64,000 bases of DNA from an uncultured Bacteroidales bacterium. Lineage in GTDB: Bacteria; Bacteroidota; Bacteroidia; Bacteroidales; Bacteroidaceae. The stretch lies in NCBI GenBank assembly GCA_902782245.1, contig CACZMI010000013.1, forward strand, positions 1-64,000, read 5' to 3'. The notes under the pieces are model-generated. The model ran no database searches. It saw nothing but the letters and a program-made list of their open reading frames with translations, and had not been told where the DNA came from. The stretch's first letter is position 1. Each line of letters opens with the position of its first letter. Made by a program: the position numbers and the translations under genes. Of this stretch, positions 50,994 to 60,332 are shown in pieces.

Positions 50994-53141
50994 TTAGTAG
51001 AAACGGCCAAGCGTGGTGTGGGGATAGTAGTGCTGCAGGATCTCGCGGTAGGTGTAGCCTTTGGCTGCCATCACGGCGGCTCCTATCTGGCACAAGCCTA
51101 CGCCGTGACCCCAGCCGGCTCCCTTCAGAATGAATCCGTCCTGAGTCTTTTCAACTACGAACGCACTGCTGAACATATGGCTCTCCGAGAGTGTGCGGCG
51201 TATCTCAAGTTCCTTGCCGATGGTGACGGTCTGTTTTGTACCCTGAATCTCCAATTCATATATTCGGCCCGATGGCCCGCGCTTGATGGGGCGAAGGTCA
51301 ACTATATCGCCTATATCCATGCCGGATTTACGACGGAATATGTCCGATATCTGAGTGGTTGTATATTCTACAGTCCAGCGGTAATAATCCGGAGTCTCCA
51401 GATCATAGCCGTTGAGTGATTCTGATAGAATATTGCCGTCGGCCGAGTTGCAGAATGACTTGGGCTCGGAGAGTATCCATTCGCGGGCATTCTCCTCGAC
51501 GGTGAGGTCGGGCAGGGCACCTTCGTTGATGCTGCTGTCTCGGAGTGCTACCAGGTAGGGCTTGTGCTCGTCCTGCCAGCAGGTTTCGAACTGCTCGGTC
51601 ACGCCTCCGCAGCACTTGCTGAAACGGGCATCGCACAGGTGGCCTTCATTAACCAGAGTCTGTCCGAAGGTCTCCTTGACGGCGGTCTGGGCTGCTGCGC
51701 TGATTATGCGGGTGCGGCCCTGATAACGCTGGCAGTGGTCATCGGCACATACGTCAAAGAGGGTGTGCTGGTCGTGGTCGTACCACTTTATGATGCGGTT
51801 CAGGATATGGTCGTTGGTTACGGGCGTGGGGGCATCGGCCTTATGATAGGGCGAACGGAGTTGTGCCAGTACCCAGCTGCGTGAGATCACGGCGTGGGCC
51901 TTGAGGAACTCCTTGGTGGCGGTGGGCTTCATCTCCGATGAGATTACGCTGGTAAGGTAATCCTCGACCGGCAGTATGTTGATGGCGCGTACCAGTCCGT
52001 TCTCAACGATGAACTTGAGCTGACCGGAGAATGTCTGCTCCTCGTTGCGCTCCCAATGGAATCCTATACCTATGGTGACGTCGTGCAGCGTGAAGGTGCT
52101 GCCGTGCTCGTCGGGCTTGAGCGTAAGGCTGTCAATCAGTATTCCGTTCCAGTCAAGTTTGCCGCCGTTGGCGCTTATCTTCATCTCGCCCTCGTAGATA
52201 GCGCGTCCGTCGGAGAAACTGTCGTTAAGACAGAACCTGATCTCTTTTGCAGCCATAATACCGACCCTGATCTTGGGCTGCTGCTGGGTTACCTGACGGT
52301 ATATTCCCAGAACCTGCTTTTCGGTCAGGCTCTCGAAATCCTCCTTTCGCGGAGTGATGACCATACCGAACATGTCGATACCTCCCGGGCTTACCAGAAT
52401 CTTGCCCTCATCCGCATAATAGCAGTCGGGACGGTGCTTGCTGCGCGGAATTATAGCCGTGATGACCTGACCGTCACGGTTGAATGCAAGCACGTTCATA
52501 CGCGGCTCATAGTCACCGTCATAGATGGTCATTCCTGATATGTAATCCCGCAGTTTTTCCGGGTCTGAACCTTTGATGACTATGACGGGAAATCCGAAAG
52601 GCTGGATGGTAATGGGTTCGTCTTTCTGTGGCGGCTCGTTCTCACGCAGTTTGTCCACCAGAGGAATACCCTCGGAGCGGCCAATCTGCATGTGCAGATG
52701 GTCAGGGGCCGATGCACCGCTGCGTGGACCGTTGTAGAATATCATGTAACCCGGCTCCAGCTGCTGTGCAATCTGCAGCATTTTCTCATAACAGTCCATG
52801 AACTTCTGGGGCCGATGCTCACGGCTCACCACACAGAAGTGTTCGCGCAGTATGGGATAGGGGTTGAGCAGAAGGTCGAATCCGTCGCCGGCGTCAAAGG
52901 CAATCTGCTCGACGGGGCGGTTCTCACTGCAGAGGAAACAGCTGCGGACAGCGGTCTCGGCAGGTTTCACCTTGGCGGTTGTGGATATGATGCGTGCGGG
53001 GTTGTGCTGCAATGCCAATCCGGATGATGACAGCACGCGGGTCTGTACCTGTTCCAGATTACTGAATGCCTGCTTGGCGGCCGGCCATACGGCCAACTGC
53101 TGCTCAAGGAACTGGTCAAGGTGCTTGAAAATGTCTTCCAT
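50994..53141 (-). CDS. HIT-like (DUF4922) and SpoIID/LytB fusion protein
   Basis: 715 aa in two parts. Residues 1 to about 290 are a GalT/HIT-like domain (DUF4922) with a CFLC pair (C68, C71) and H148-L-H150-M-Q152 matching the HxHxQ nucleotidyl-transfer motif. Residues about 300-715 are a SpoIID/LytB domain, with PVEDYLTSVISSEM, KAHAVISRSWVLAQLR, ARFSKCCGGVTEQFE and GAGWGHGVGLCQIGAA. SpoIID cuts peptidoglycan glycan strands, yet no signal peptide is seen. The start is the ATG at 53141 overlapping the glycosyltransferase stop codon (TGATG). Confidence 0.85.
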   Translation of the reverse strand: MEDIFKHLDQFLEQQLAVWPAAKQAFSNLEQVQTRVLSSSGLALQHNPARIISTTAKVKPAETAVRSCFLCSENRPVEQIAFDAGDGFDLLLNPYPILREHFCVVSREHRPQKFMDCYEKMLQIAQQLEPGYMIFYNGPRSGASAPDHLHMQIGRSEGIPLVDKLRENEPPQKDEPITIQPFGFPVIVIKGSDPEKLRDYISGMTIYDGDYEPRMNVLAFNRDGQVITAIIPRSKHRPDCYYADEGKILVSPGGIDMFGMVITPRKEDFESLTEKQVLGIYRQVTQQQPKIRVGIMAAKEIRFCLNDSFSDGRAIYEGEMKISANGGKLDWNGILIDSLTLKPDEHGSTFTLHDVTIGIGFHWERNEEQTFSGQLKFIVENGLVRAINILPVEDYLTSVISSEMKPTATKEFLKAHAVISRSWVLAQLRSPYHKADAPTPVTNDHILNRIIKWYDHDQHTLFDVCADDHCQRYQGRTRIISAAAQTAVKETFGQTLVNEGHLCDARFSKCCGGVTEQFETCWQDEHKPYLVALRDSSINEGALPDLTVEENAREWILSEPKSFCNSADGNILSESLNGYDLETPDYYRWTVEYTTTQISDIFRRKSGMDIGDIVDLRPIKRGPSGRIYELEIQGTKQTVTIGKELEIRRTLSESHMFSSAFVVEKTQDGFILKGAGWGHGVGLCQIGAAVMAAKGYTYREILQHYYPHTTLGRFY

Positions 53142-54478
53142 CAATTGCTGCGGTTAGATATGATACGTCTCTGCAACTCGGCGGTGCGGAGTGAGTCCTT
53201 GTAAAGATTGTTCGCATTAACCTTCTCGGGGCTAAGGGCGGCGTCGCTGTTACCCTCCCAGCGGCGGCACAGGTAAAGCTCGTCAAAGATGCGTCCCAGA
53301 CGATACTCTCCGGCTATGCGTATGGCCACTGCGTAATCCTCTCCGTAACTCACGTTGGGGAACCCTGTCTTACGTACTACAGGGGTGTAGAACGCACGCG
53401 GGGCGCCCAGACCGTTTATGCGCAGGGCGTTGTTGGGTCCGTTCTCATCGGTCCACTCACGGTGGTCAATTATTCCGGGAGGCAGGGTCTCAAGGTCAAA
53501 GTTGCACATGCGGTAACTGCCTATCACCATGGAGTAACCGCCCTCACGGAACTTGTCAACAACTTTCTGCAATGTGTCGGGGCCGCTGTAAAGGTCATCG
53601 CTGTCCAGCTGTACTGCAAAACGGCCGCATCGCTTATCGTTTACGGCAAGGTTCCAGCAACCGCCTATGCCCAGGTCGGTGCGCTCGGGTATGATATGTA
53701 CCAGACGCTTGTCGGTTTTGGCAAGGTCAGAGAGTATCTGAGTGGTGCCGTCGGTGGAGTGGTTGTCTACCACAATCACGTTGTACGGGCCGTCCAGTTG
53801 CTGGCTAAGGGCCGATTTCACTGCATCGGCCACGGTACGCTCGCGGTTGCGGACGGGTATTATGACCGATGCCAGCACGGGGAAACTGCCCTGAGTGGCA
53901 TCGACTTTGGCTCCCGCTCCGGGCTTGAGATAGCCGTCAATGAGCTTCAGGTGCTCGGTGCAGGCGGCTTCCATCTCTATCTGGACATCACGGTTGCGCG
54001 GGTTCACATAGTCAAACTGTTTCTGGCCCGATGTACGGAAATCAGTCTCTGCAATGGTGTAGAGAGGCTGCGGCATACGTACTATGGGCAGGCAGCGCTG
54101 GATTGCCAGACGTAGCTGGTAGAAGCCGGCGGTTTTGAATTCCTGACCCTGAAATGCCAGGTAAGCATCTATGGCTGCCGGGGTTATCAGCACCAGCGCG
54201 CCAAAATCAAAGTCATCCCTCAGGCTGCCTGCCTGGATGTCTATGAGCGGGGCGGGTGCGATGGCATCGGCCCCCATCGTCTTGACGTAATCCGAATAGA
54301 CCATGCCGGCTTCCGTGGAATCGGCATGCTCTTTCATCCGATTGGCTGCATCATCGGTTATTGTAACTTCCCTGCCGCTAAGATTGAGCAGGATATATTG
54401 GTCGCGATATGTTTTCAGAGTCTCTCTGACAAACTGCGTTGAACTGCCGTATTGGGGTAAATCAATGGTGTGAATCAT
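53141..54478 (-). CDS. Family 2 glycosyltransferase
   Basis: 445 aa. The GT-A domain starts near residue 205: [31 protein letters not shown] and the DxD-type LDSDDLYSG, then [25 protein letters not shown] with the catalytic ED. The N-terminal 200 residues lack a clear family. Sugar donor and acceptor are unknown. It is first in a two-gene operon with the HIT-like/SpoIID fusion, divergent from rlmN. Confidence 0.88.
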   Translation of the reverse strand: MIHTIDLPQYGSSTQFVRETLKTYRDQYILLNLSGREVTITDDAANRMKEHADSTEAGMVYSDYVKTMGADAIAPAPLIDIQAGSLRDDFDFGALVLITPAAIDAYLAFQGQEFKTAGFYQLRLAIQRCLPIVRMPQPLYTIAETDFRTSGQKQFDYVNPRNRDVQIEMEAACTEHLKLIDGYLKPGAGAKVDATQGSFPVLASVIIPVRNRERTVADAVKSALSQQLDGPYNVIVVDNHSTDGTTQILSDLAKTDKRLVHIIPERTDLGIGGCWNLAVNDKRCGRFAVQLDSDDLYSGPDTLQKVVDKFREGGYSMVIGSYRMCNFDLETLPPGIIDHREWTDENGPNNALRINGLGAPRAFYTPVVRKTGFPNVSYGEDYAVAIRIAGEYRLGRIFDELYLCRRWEGNSDAALSPEKVNANNLYKDSLRTAELQRRIISNRSN

Positions 54479-54505
54479 ATCAGCGAAAATAATGAATTAT
54501 TTTAA

Positions 54506-54513
54506 TACCTTTG
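54506..54513 (+). promoter_or_regulatory. -7 box of the rlmN operon
   Basis: TACCTTTG fits TAnnTTTG and would give a leader of about 50 nt before rlmN. The same gap must hold the minus-strand promoter of the glycosyltransferase gene; TTATTTTCG near its start is a weak candidate. Confidence 0.5.
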
Positions 54514-54571
54514 TAATCTTTTAGGACGTAATACGGACAACATTACGTTTTTAGGGTAAAGAAACAGGAAA

Positions 54572-55597
54572 ATGGCTCTCAGGAATCTGGTTGGAATGAC
54601 ATTGGCACAGCTGCAGCAGGTGGCTGTAGAGAACGGTATGCCCCTTTTCACAGCCAAGCAGATGGCCGATTGGCTCTATGTTAAGCAGGTCAGTTCCATC
54701 GACGGCATGACCAACCTGTCGCTTAAGCACAGGGCCAAGCTGGCGGAGAACTATGAGGTAGGTCTGGCTGAGCCCTCGCACAAGGCTGCATCGGCCGACG
54801 GTACCGTAAAGTATCTCTTTCCCGTTCAGAACGGCCATTTTGTGGAGGCAGTCTATATCCCTGATGATGACCGTGCCACCCTGTGCATCTCCAGCCAGGT
54901 GGGCTGCAAGATGGGCTGCGTGTTCTGCATGACGGGCCGCCAGCACTATACCGCCAGCCTTACCGCATGTGAGATACTCAACCAGATACTCTCACTGCCC
55001 GGAAAGGAGAATCTGACCAACGTGGTATTCATGGGTATGGGCGAGCCTTTGGACAATCTGGAGAACGTGCTTGCAGTACAGGAAATCATGACTGCGCCTT
55101 GGGGGTTCGGCTGGAGCCCCAAACGCATCACCATATCGACCGTGGGCCTGCGTCGTGAGCTCAAACAGCTTATTGAAGGTTGCGAGTGCCATATCGCGGT
55201 AAGCCTGCACGCTCCTACACCCGAGAAACGCCGTGAGCTTATCCCTGCCGAGAAGGCGTTCTCCATGACCGAGATGCTGGAGGTGTTGCGCCGATATGAT
55301 TTCAGCCATCAGCGTCGTCTCTCATTCGAGTACACCATGTTTGACGGTGTGAATGACTCCATGGACGATGCCCGCCAGCTGGTAAAGACCCTGAGCGGCC
55401 TGAGCTGCAGGGTGAACCTGATACGTTTCCATACCATACCGGACAGCCCGTTGCGCCCGGTATCGGAGGAGAAGATGATTGAATTCCGCGACTGGCTTAC
55501 CGGCCACGGCGTGTTTGCCACCATACGTGCATCACGCGGTGAGGATATATGGGCAGCCTGCGGAATGCTGAGTACTGCAAAGAATGAACAATCCTAA
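54572..55597 (+). CDS. rlmN: 23S rRNA (adenine2503-C2)/tRNA A37 methyltransferase
   Basis: 341 aa radical SAM methyltransferase. The cluster motif CKMGCVFC (CxxxCxxC) follows QVGCK, with CMTGRQH after it; the N-terminal domain (LAQLQQVAVENGMPLFTAKQ) and the C-terminal cysteine (AACGML) that forms the methyl adduct are both present. It methylates A2503 of 23S rRNA and A37 of some tRNAs. First gene of an eight-gene operon with small gaps. Confidence 0.97.
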   Translation: MALRNLVGMTLAQLQQVAVENGMPLFTAKQMADWLYVKQVSSIDGMTNLSLKHRAKLAENYEVGLAEPSHKAASADGTVKYLFPVQNGHFVEAVYIPDDDRATLCISSQVGCKMGCVFCMTGRQHYTASLTACEILNQILSLPGKENLTNVVFMGMGEPLDNLENVLAVQEIMTAPWGFGWSPKRITISTVGLRRELKQLIEGCECHIAVSLHAPTPEKRRELIPAEKAFSMTEMLEVLRRYDFSHQRRLSFEYTMFDGVNDSMDDARQLVKTLSGLSCRVNLIRFHTIPDSPLRPVSEEKMIEFRDWLTGHGVFATIRASRGEDIWAACGMLSTAKNEQS

Positions 55598-55609
55598 AGA
55601 TATAAGATC

Positions 55610-56791
55610 ATGAAACAGTTTTTCCTTAAAGTTTGCATCGTGCTGCTGGCGGTAATGGTTACCGTATCTTGCGGCAACTCCAATAAAGGAGAACAGTCAC
55701 AGAAAGAAGGAGCGCAGACCGAGGCTAAAGCTCAGGTCAAGTCCGGTAATGTCAAGAAGGCAAAAAAAACCAAGAAAGCCAAGAAATCCAAAAATAGGAA
55801 ATCGGTCTTTACTCCCACATCTGCCGGAGCACCTTATGAGGTACTGCTGGTGGCAGGTGAGGAGGATTTCCGTACCGGTGCCGTTGATTCGCTGTATGCC
55901 GTGCTGACCGATGACGTGGCAGGTGTGGCGCAGTCAGAACCCTGTTTCAAGGTGTCACGCATCAATCAGAGCGGACTGTCCAAGACCCTGCGTCTGTGCC
56001 GCAACATAATAATCATAAAAATCGATCCCTCTCAGTATTCCACAGCCAAGTTCAAGTATCAGAGGGATTTATATGCCGCTCCCCAACTGGTGGCAACCAT
56101 CCAGGCACATGATGCCAACCAGTTCAAACGTTTTGTGGCCGATAATCACGACATGATAATAGACTTCTTTACCCGTGCCGAACTGAACCGTCAGATAGAC
56201 ATTCTCAGGGAAGACCATCAGCCTCATGTGAATGAGGAGGTAAAAAAGATGTTCGGTGCCGAGATATGGGCTCCGGTGGAGTTGACCAAGGTGATAACCG
56301 GACGTCATTTCGTTTGGGCCCGTTGTGAAAGATTCGTAAAGAGGGTAGAGCAGGAACTTAACCTGGTGGTTTACTCCTATCCCTACCGCGATGTGAATAC
56401 ATTCACCGAGAAGTATTTCACACACAAGCGTGACTCCGTAATGAAAGCCAACATCCCGGGTCCCAGACCGGATACATACATGATGACCACCAGAGGGTTC
56501 AATATTGTATCGGACGAGACAGTCCACAAGCACTACGCACAGGTGGTACGCGGACTCTGGAACATAAAGGATTACGATATGGGAGGATCATTCGTATCGG
56601 TATCACGCGTGGATGAGAAAAACCAGCGCGTGGTTGTGGCCGAGGCGTTCGTTTATTACCCCAACCATCCCAAGAGGGATGTGCTCCGCAAACTTGAGGC
56701 CGCGCTCTACACACTGCGTCTGCCCGATGAGTTGGATCTGGAAAAGTTCAGTTACAATCTTGATGAAATCATTATAACCCCCGAAAATTAA
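55610..56791 (+). CDS. DUF4837 lipoprotein
   Basis: 393 aa: lipoprotein signal with cysteine near residue 21 (LAVMVTVSC), a Lys-rich linker (about residues 40-65) and a globular domain with YEVLLVAGEEDFRTG and ITGRHFVWARCERFVKRVEQ, matching DUF4837. Function unknown; in Bacteroidetes it often lies next to housekeeping genes such as rlmN and pdxA, as here. The gap to pdxA is 12 nt. Confidence 0.88.
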   Translation: MKQFFLKVCIVLLAVMVTVSCGNSNKGEQSQKEGAQTEAKAQVKSGNVKKAKKTKKAKKSKNRKSVFTPTSAGAPYEVLLVAGEEDFRTGAVDSLYAVLTDDVAGVAQSEPCFKVSRINQSGLSKTLRLCRNIIIIKIDPSQYSTAKFKYQRDLYAAPQLVATIQAHDANQFKRFVADNHDMIIDFFTRAELNRQIDILREDHQPHVNEEVKKMFGAEIWAPVELTKVITGRHFVWARCERFVKRVEQELNLVVYSYPYRDVNTFTEKYFTHKRDSVMKANIPGPRPDTYMMTTRGFNIVSDETVHKHYAQVVRGLWNIKDYDMGGSFVSVSRVDEKNQRVVVAEAFVYYPNHPKRDVLRKLEAALYTLRLPDELDLEKFSYNLDEIIITPEN

Positions 56792-56803
56792 TAGACTTAA
56801 GAT

Positions 56804-57895
56804 ATGAGTGAAAGGATAGTTGTAGGCATCACCCAGGGTGATGTGAACGGCATAGGATACGAGGTCATTCTCAAGACTTTTGAGGATCCCACCATGCTGG
56901 AGTTCTGCACACCGGTAGTGTACGGCTCGCCCAAGGTTATGACATACCATCGCAAGGCAATAGATTCACCTATAAATTTCAATGTCGTTGACAGTGCATC
57001 CGATGCACAACAGGATCGCCTGAATGTGGTTAACTGCAACAAGGAGGATGTGAAGGTGGATTTTGGCCTGCCTACCGAAGAGAGCGGACTGGCTGCTTTC
57101 CAGGCATTGGAGCGTGCCGTCAAGGAGTATCGCGAGGGCAAGATAGATGTGCTTGTGACCGCTCCTATAAACAAGAAGACCATTCACTCTGACTCATTCA
57201 ATTTTCCCGGTCACACAGAGTATATCGAGGCAAAGTTGGGTGAGGGCAACAAGGCCCTTATGATTCTTATGAACAGCTCCATGAGAGTTGCTCTGGCTAC
57301 CGTTCATGAGCCTATTGCCAAGGTCGCTTCCCTGCTTAGCAAGGATCTTATAAAGGAGAAACTCAGAATCCTGAACCGTTCTCTCAAGATTGATTTTGGA
57401 ATTGAGATTCCCCGTATTGCAGTTCTGGCGCTCAATCCGCATGCCAGTGACGACGGTCTGATAGGCAAGGAGGAGAATGAGATAATCAAGCCCGCCATCG
57501 ATGAGGCTGTGGCCGATAAGATTCAGTGCTTCGGCCCGTTCTCTGCCGACGGATTCTTTGGCAGCGGCGAGTACCGTAAGTTTGACGCTGTTCTGGCTAT
57601 GTATCATGACCAGGGCCTCATTCCGCTCAAGGCGCTTGATATGGATTGCGGTGTGAACTTTACTGCCGGTCTGCCGGTAGTCCGCACATCGCCTGATCAT
57701 GGCACTGCATATGACATAGCAGGTCAGGGCGTTGCCAGTGAGGCGTCAATGCGTGAAGCTATATTTGCAGCCATTGATATTTTCCGTTCACGTCAGAATG
57801 AGGCTGAGATTCATTCCAATCCTCTTGGCAAGCTCTATTTTGACCGTCGCGATGACAGCGACAAGCTCAAGCATCTGCCTTCGGATAAAGAATAA
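56804..57895 (+). CDS. pdxA: 4-hydroxythreonine-4-phosphate dehydrogenase
   Basis: 363 aa enzyme of the DXP-dependent vitamin B6 pathway. It oxidises 4-phosphohydroxythreonine with NAD. Signatures: ITQGDVNGIGYEV at the start, TAPINKKTI and FPGHTEYIE with the metal-binding His, MYHDQGLIPLK with a further metal His, and VRTSPDHGTAYDIAGQG. The frame and length agree with the family. It lies 15 nt before the nucleotidyltransferase gene, so the B6 gene shares a transcript with the lipid-type genes. Confidence 0.97.
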   Translation: MSERIVVGITQGDVNGIGYEVILKTFEDPTMLEFCTPVVYGSPKVMTYHRKAIDSPINFNVVDSASDAQQDRLNVVNCNKEDVKVDFGLPTEESGLAAFQALERAVKEYREGKIDVLVTAPINKKTIHSDSFNFPGHTEYIEAKLGEGNKALMILMNSSMRVALATVHEPIAKVASLLSKDLIKEKLRILNRSLKIDFGIEIPRIAVLALNPHASDDGLIGKEENEIIKPAIDEAVADKIQCFGPFSADGFFGSGEYRKFDAVLAMYHDQGLIPLKALDMDCGVNFTAGLPVVRTSPDHGTAYDIAGQGVASEASMREAIFAAIDIFRSRQNEAEIHSNPLGKLYFDRRDDSDKLKHLPSDKE

Positions 57896-57910
57896 TCCCT
57901 ATTGTAGAGA

Positions 57911-58603
57911 ATGCGTCTGGGCATAATATCGGCAGGTGAGGGCAGCCGTCTGGCATCCGAAGGATTCAGTCAGCCCAAGCCGTTGGTGCCCATATGCGGC
58001 GTGCCTATGATTGAACGCCTGGCACGTATCATGAATGATTGCGGTGCTGAGCGTATTGCCATTATCGTAAACGGCGAGAATCCTCAGACTGTAGACCTGT
58101 TGAACCGTTTGGCTGTGGAACTGCCCATAGACCTGGTGGTAAAGAAAACTCCCACTCCCATGCACAGCATGATGGAGCTGGCTCCGTATCTGGGCTCCGA
58201 CCGTTTTTGTGTGACCACCGTCGATACCGTTTTCTCCGGGAGCCGTTTCCATGTCATGATGGATGAATTCGCCCGGACTCCTTTTGACGGACTGATGGGT
58301 GTAACTCCGCTCATTGATGATGAGAAACCCCTATATGTGGATGTGGATCTTGATATGATGATAAAAGGGTTCCATGATATGCAGGACGGTTGCCGGTATG
58401 TATCGGCCGGCATTTATGCTCTCAAGGCTCCCGCACTTGATGTGCTTAAGGAATGTGTTGAGAGCGGACAGACCAGGATGCGCTATTTCCAGCGTCAGTT
58501 GCTGGAGGCGGGAATGCGGCTCAAGGCTTTTGATATGGGGCAGGTGGTAGATGTGGACCATGTGAGTGATGTGGCCCAGGCACAGGATATAGCAAAACTA
58601 TGA
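57911..58603 (+). CDS. Nucleotidyltransferase (sugar/inositol-phosphate cytidylyltransferase-like)
   Basis: 230 aa GT-A-fold nucleotidyltransferase. The nucleotide loop is IISAGEGSRLASEGFSQPKP, metal site TTVDTVF (in place of the usual DxD), and product-type segment YVDVDLDMM. The family includes IMPCT, which makes CDP-inositol, and CTP:glycerol- and sugar-phosphate transferases. Following genes encode a CDP-alcohol phosphatidyltransferase, so this enzyme likely makes the CDP-activated head group. The start of the next gene overlaps its stop by 4 nt. Confidence 0.82.
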   Translation: MRLGIISAGEGSRLASEGFSQPKPLVPICGVPMIERLARIMNDCGAERIAIIVNGENPQTVDLLNRLAVELPIDLVVKKTPTPMHSMMELAPYLGSDRFCVTTVDTVFSGSRFHVMMDEFARTPFDGLMGVTPLIDDEKPLYVDVDLDMMIKGFHDMQDGCRYVSAGIYALKAPALDVLKECVESGQTRMRYFQRQLLEAGMRLKAFDMGQVVDVDHVSDVAQAQDIAKL

Positions 58604-59415
58604 GATACCTTGGAGTAAGCCGTGCAGAGTTGTATTCGCCCAACAGGGTGTCGGGTGATGCCGCCGTTTTCCGTGCTGTTGCATCGGAACTGGAGCGTCA
58701 CGGGCATGAGGTGATCTGTATAAGCGAACAGGACAGTACGGTCATACCTGACGATATTGACGGCATATTCCATATGGCCCGCAGTAGTGAGGCGCTGGAA
58801 GTCATAGGCCGGGCCGATGTCCCCGTAACCAACACCGTTCAGGCTGTCATGAATTGCGGCCGTGCCCGTCAGACAGAGATACTCAAGGATTCCGGACTTA
58901 TCCCGGAAAGCCTGATCTGCAGAACAGGTGGTGTGCCTCTGGGTTGGAATACCTTTCCATGTTGGATAAAACGTGCCGATAGTCATGCGGTTGAACGTGA
59001 TGATGTCCAGTTCATCCAAGACGCAGGCGAGTGCAACAACGCCATGCTGGGATTCTGGGAACGCGGTATGAAGGAGTGTGTTCTGCAGGCGCATGTGAAA
59101 GGATGGCTGGTCAAGTTCTATGGAGTAAGAGGATTTGGACTGGCGGATTGCTACGCTGCGACTGAGAAAGAGGGTAAGTTCGGTCTGGAAAGATACAATG
59201 ACCAGCCGGACCAGGCCTGCGTCGATATGGATGCGCTGACGGCTGTGGCTGAGCGCGTATCGGCTCTCTTGGGAGTTGACGTTTACGGAGGCGATGCAGT
59301 GGTTGGAGATGACGGAAAGATAACGATAATAGATTTCAATGACTGGCCCAGTTTCCGTACCTGCACTGTCGGTGCGGCACAGAAGATTGCGGACCTGATA
59401 ATGAGCAAGAGATGA
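58600..59415 (+). CDS. ATP-grasp-fold protein
   Basis: 271 aa. The ATP-binding lysines appear in PCWIKRADSHAVERDD and VKGWLVKFYGV, and the metal-binding end in YGGDAVVGDDGKITIIDFND, matching ATP-grasp enzymes such as RimK-like ligases and inositol phosphate kinases. The ending IIDFNDWPSF resembles both groups. Substrate unknown; the operon context suggests a role in making or modifying the head group. Overlaps both neighbours by 4 nt. Confidence 0.7.
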   Translation: MRYLGVSRAELYSPNRVSGDAAVFRAVASELERHGHEVICISEQDSTVIPDDIDGIFHMARSSEALEVIGRADVPVTNTVQAVMNCGRARQTEILKDSGLIPESLICRTGGVPLGWNTFPCWIKRADSHAVERDDVQFIQDAGECNNAMLGFWERGMKECVLQAHVKGWLVKFYGVRGFGLADCYAATEKEGKFGLERYNDQPDQACVDMDALTAVAERVSALLGVDVYGGDAVVGDDGKITIIDFNDWPSFRTCTVGAAQKIADLIMSKR

Positions 59416-60332
59416 CGGAGAAGAAGAAAAGAGCGGTTGAGGCTACATTCAAGTCAAAGGACACCGAGGAGTGGCTGGATATATGGTTTACGCGTCCAAT
59501 AGGACTGGTTATTGCCAAGGCGTTCGGGGCGTTTGGAATACACCCCAACGTAATTACCATTATTTCAATCTTTCTGGGTGCATTTGCCGGTTTTTGCTGG
59601 TGGCACCCCACGATGGGATGGACCCTGCTGGGAATAGGCATGCTCATGCTTGCCAATTTCCTGGACAGTGCCGATGGTCAGCTGGCCCGAATGACCGGTA
59701 AGAAGACCCTGTGGGGCCGATTGCTTGACGGATTTGCAGGCGATGTCTGGTTTTTCTTTATCTACGTTTTCATAGCATGGCGTCTCACGTTTCAGGCTAT
59801 CCCGTTTACGGAAAGGATTTGGGGCATATGGATATGGGTGATAATGCTGGTTAGTATGGTTTTCCACTCACGTCAGGCTGGCCTGGCAGATTATTACCGC
59901 AACATATACCTGTTGTTCCACGGTGACCATTCGGAACTCAACGACAGCCGTGAACTTGCAGCCGAGCAGCGTACCACCCCCTGGCGTGAGCGCTGGTTCT
60001 GGAAGATATGGCTGTTCTTCTATCAGGGTTACACCCGCACCCAGGAGAGCATGACCCCGCGGTTCCAGAAGTTCCGTGCATCGGTCCGTGAAAAGTACGG
60101 AAAGGAAATCCCCTCTGAACTTGGACAGGAGTTCTGCCGCCGCACATACCACATTCTCAAATGGACCAACATATCCACCTTCAATACCCGCGCCATCGTG
60201 CTTTACATTGTGTTGCTTTTAGGTATGCCGTGGATATACTTTGTTTTTGAGATCATTGTCATGAACATAATATTCCTCTATATGAGAGGCTCCCACGAGC
60301 GTGTGTGCCGTGATATGATGTCCCGGATATGA
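59412..60332 (+). CDS. CDP-alcohol phosphatidyltransferase family protein
   Basis: 306 aa membrane enzyme with about six helices. The family motif is DSADGQLARMTGKKTLWGRL then LDGFAGD: D-x2-DG-x2-AR-x8-G-x3-D is intact, but the last Asp falls one residue later than the usual D-x3-D. Relatives join a CDP-alcohol to an acceptor alcohol, as in phosphatidylinositol or di-inositol-phosphate synthases. Its place after the nucleotidyltransferase gene suggests that it uses that product. Confidence 0.88.
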   Translation: MTEKKKRAVEATFKSKDTEEWLDIWFTRPIGLVIAKAFGAFGIHPNVITIISIFLGAFAGFCWWHPTMGWTLLGIGMLMLANFLDSADGQLARMTGKKTLWGRLLDGFAGDVWFFFIYVFIAWRLTFQAIPFTERIWGIWIWVIMLVSMVFHSRQAGLADYYRNIYLLFHGDHSELNDSRELAAEQRTTPWRERWFWKIWLFFYQGYTRTQESMTPRFQKFRASVREKYGKEIPSELGQEFCRRTYHILKWTNISTFNTRAIVLYIVLLLGMPWIYFVFEIIVMNIIFLYMRGSHERVCRDMMSRI

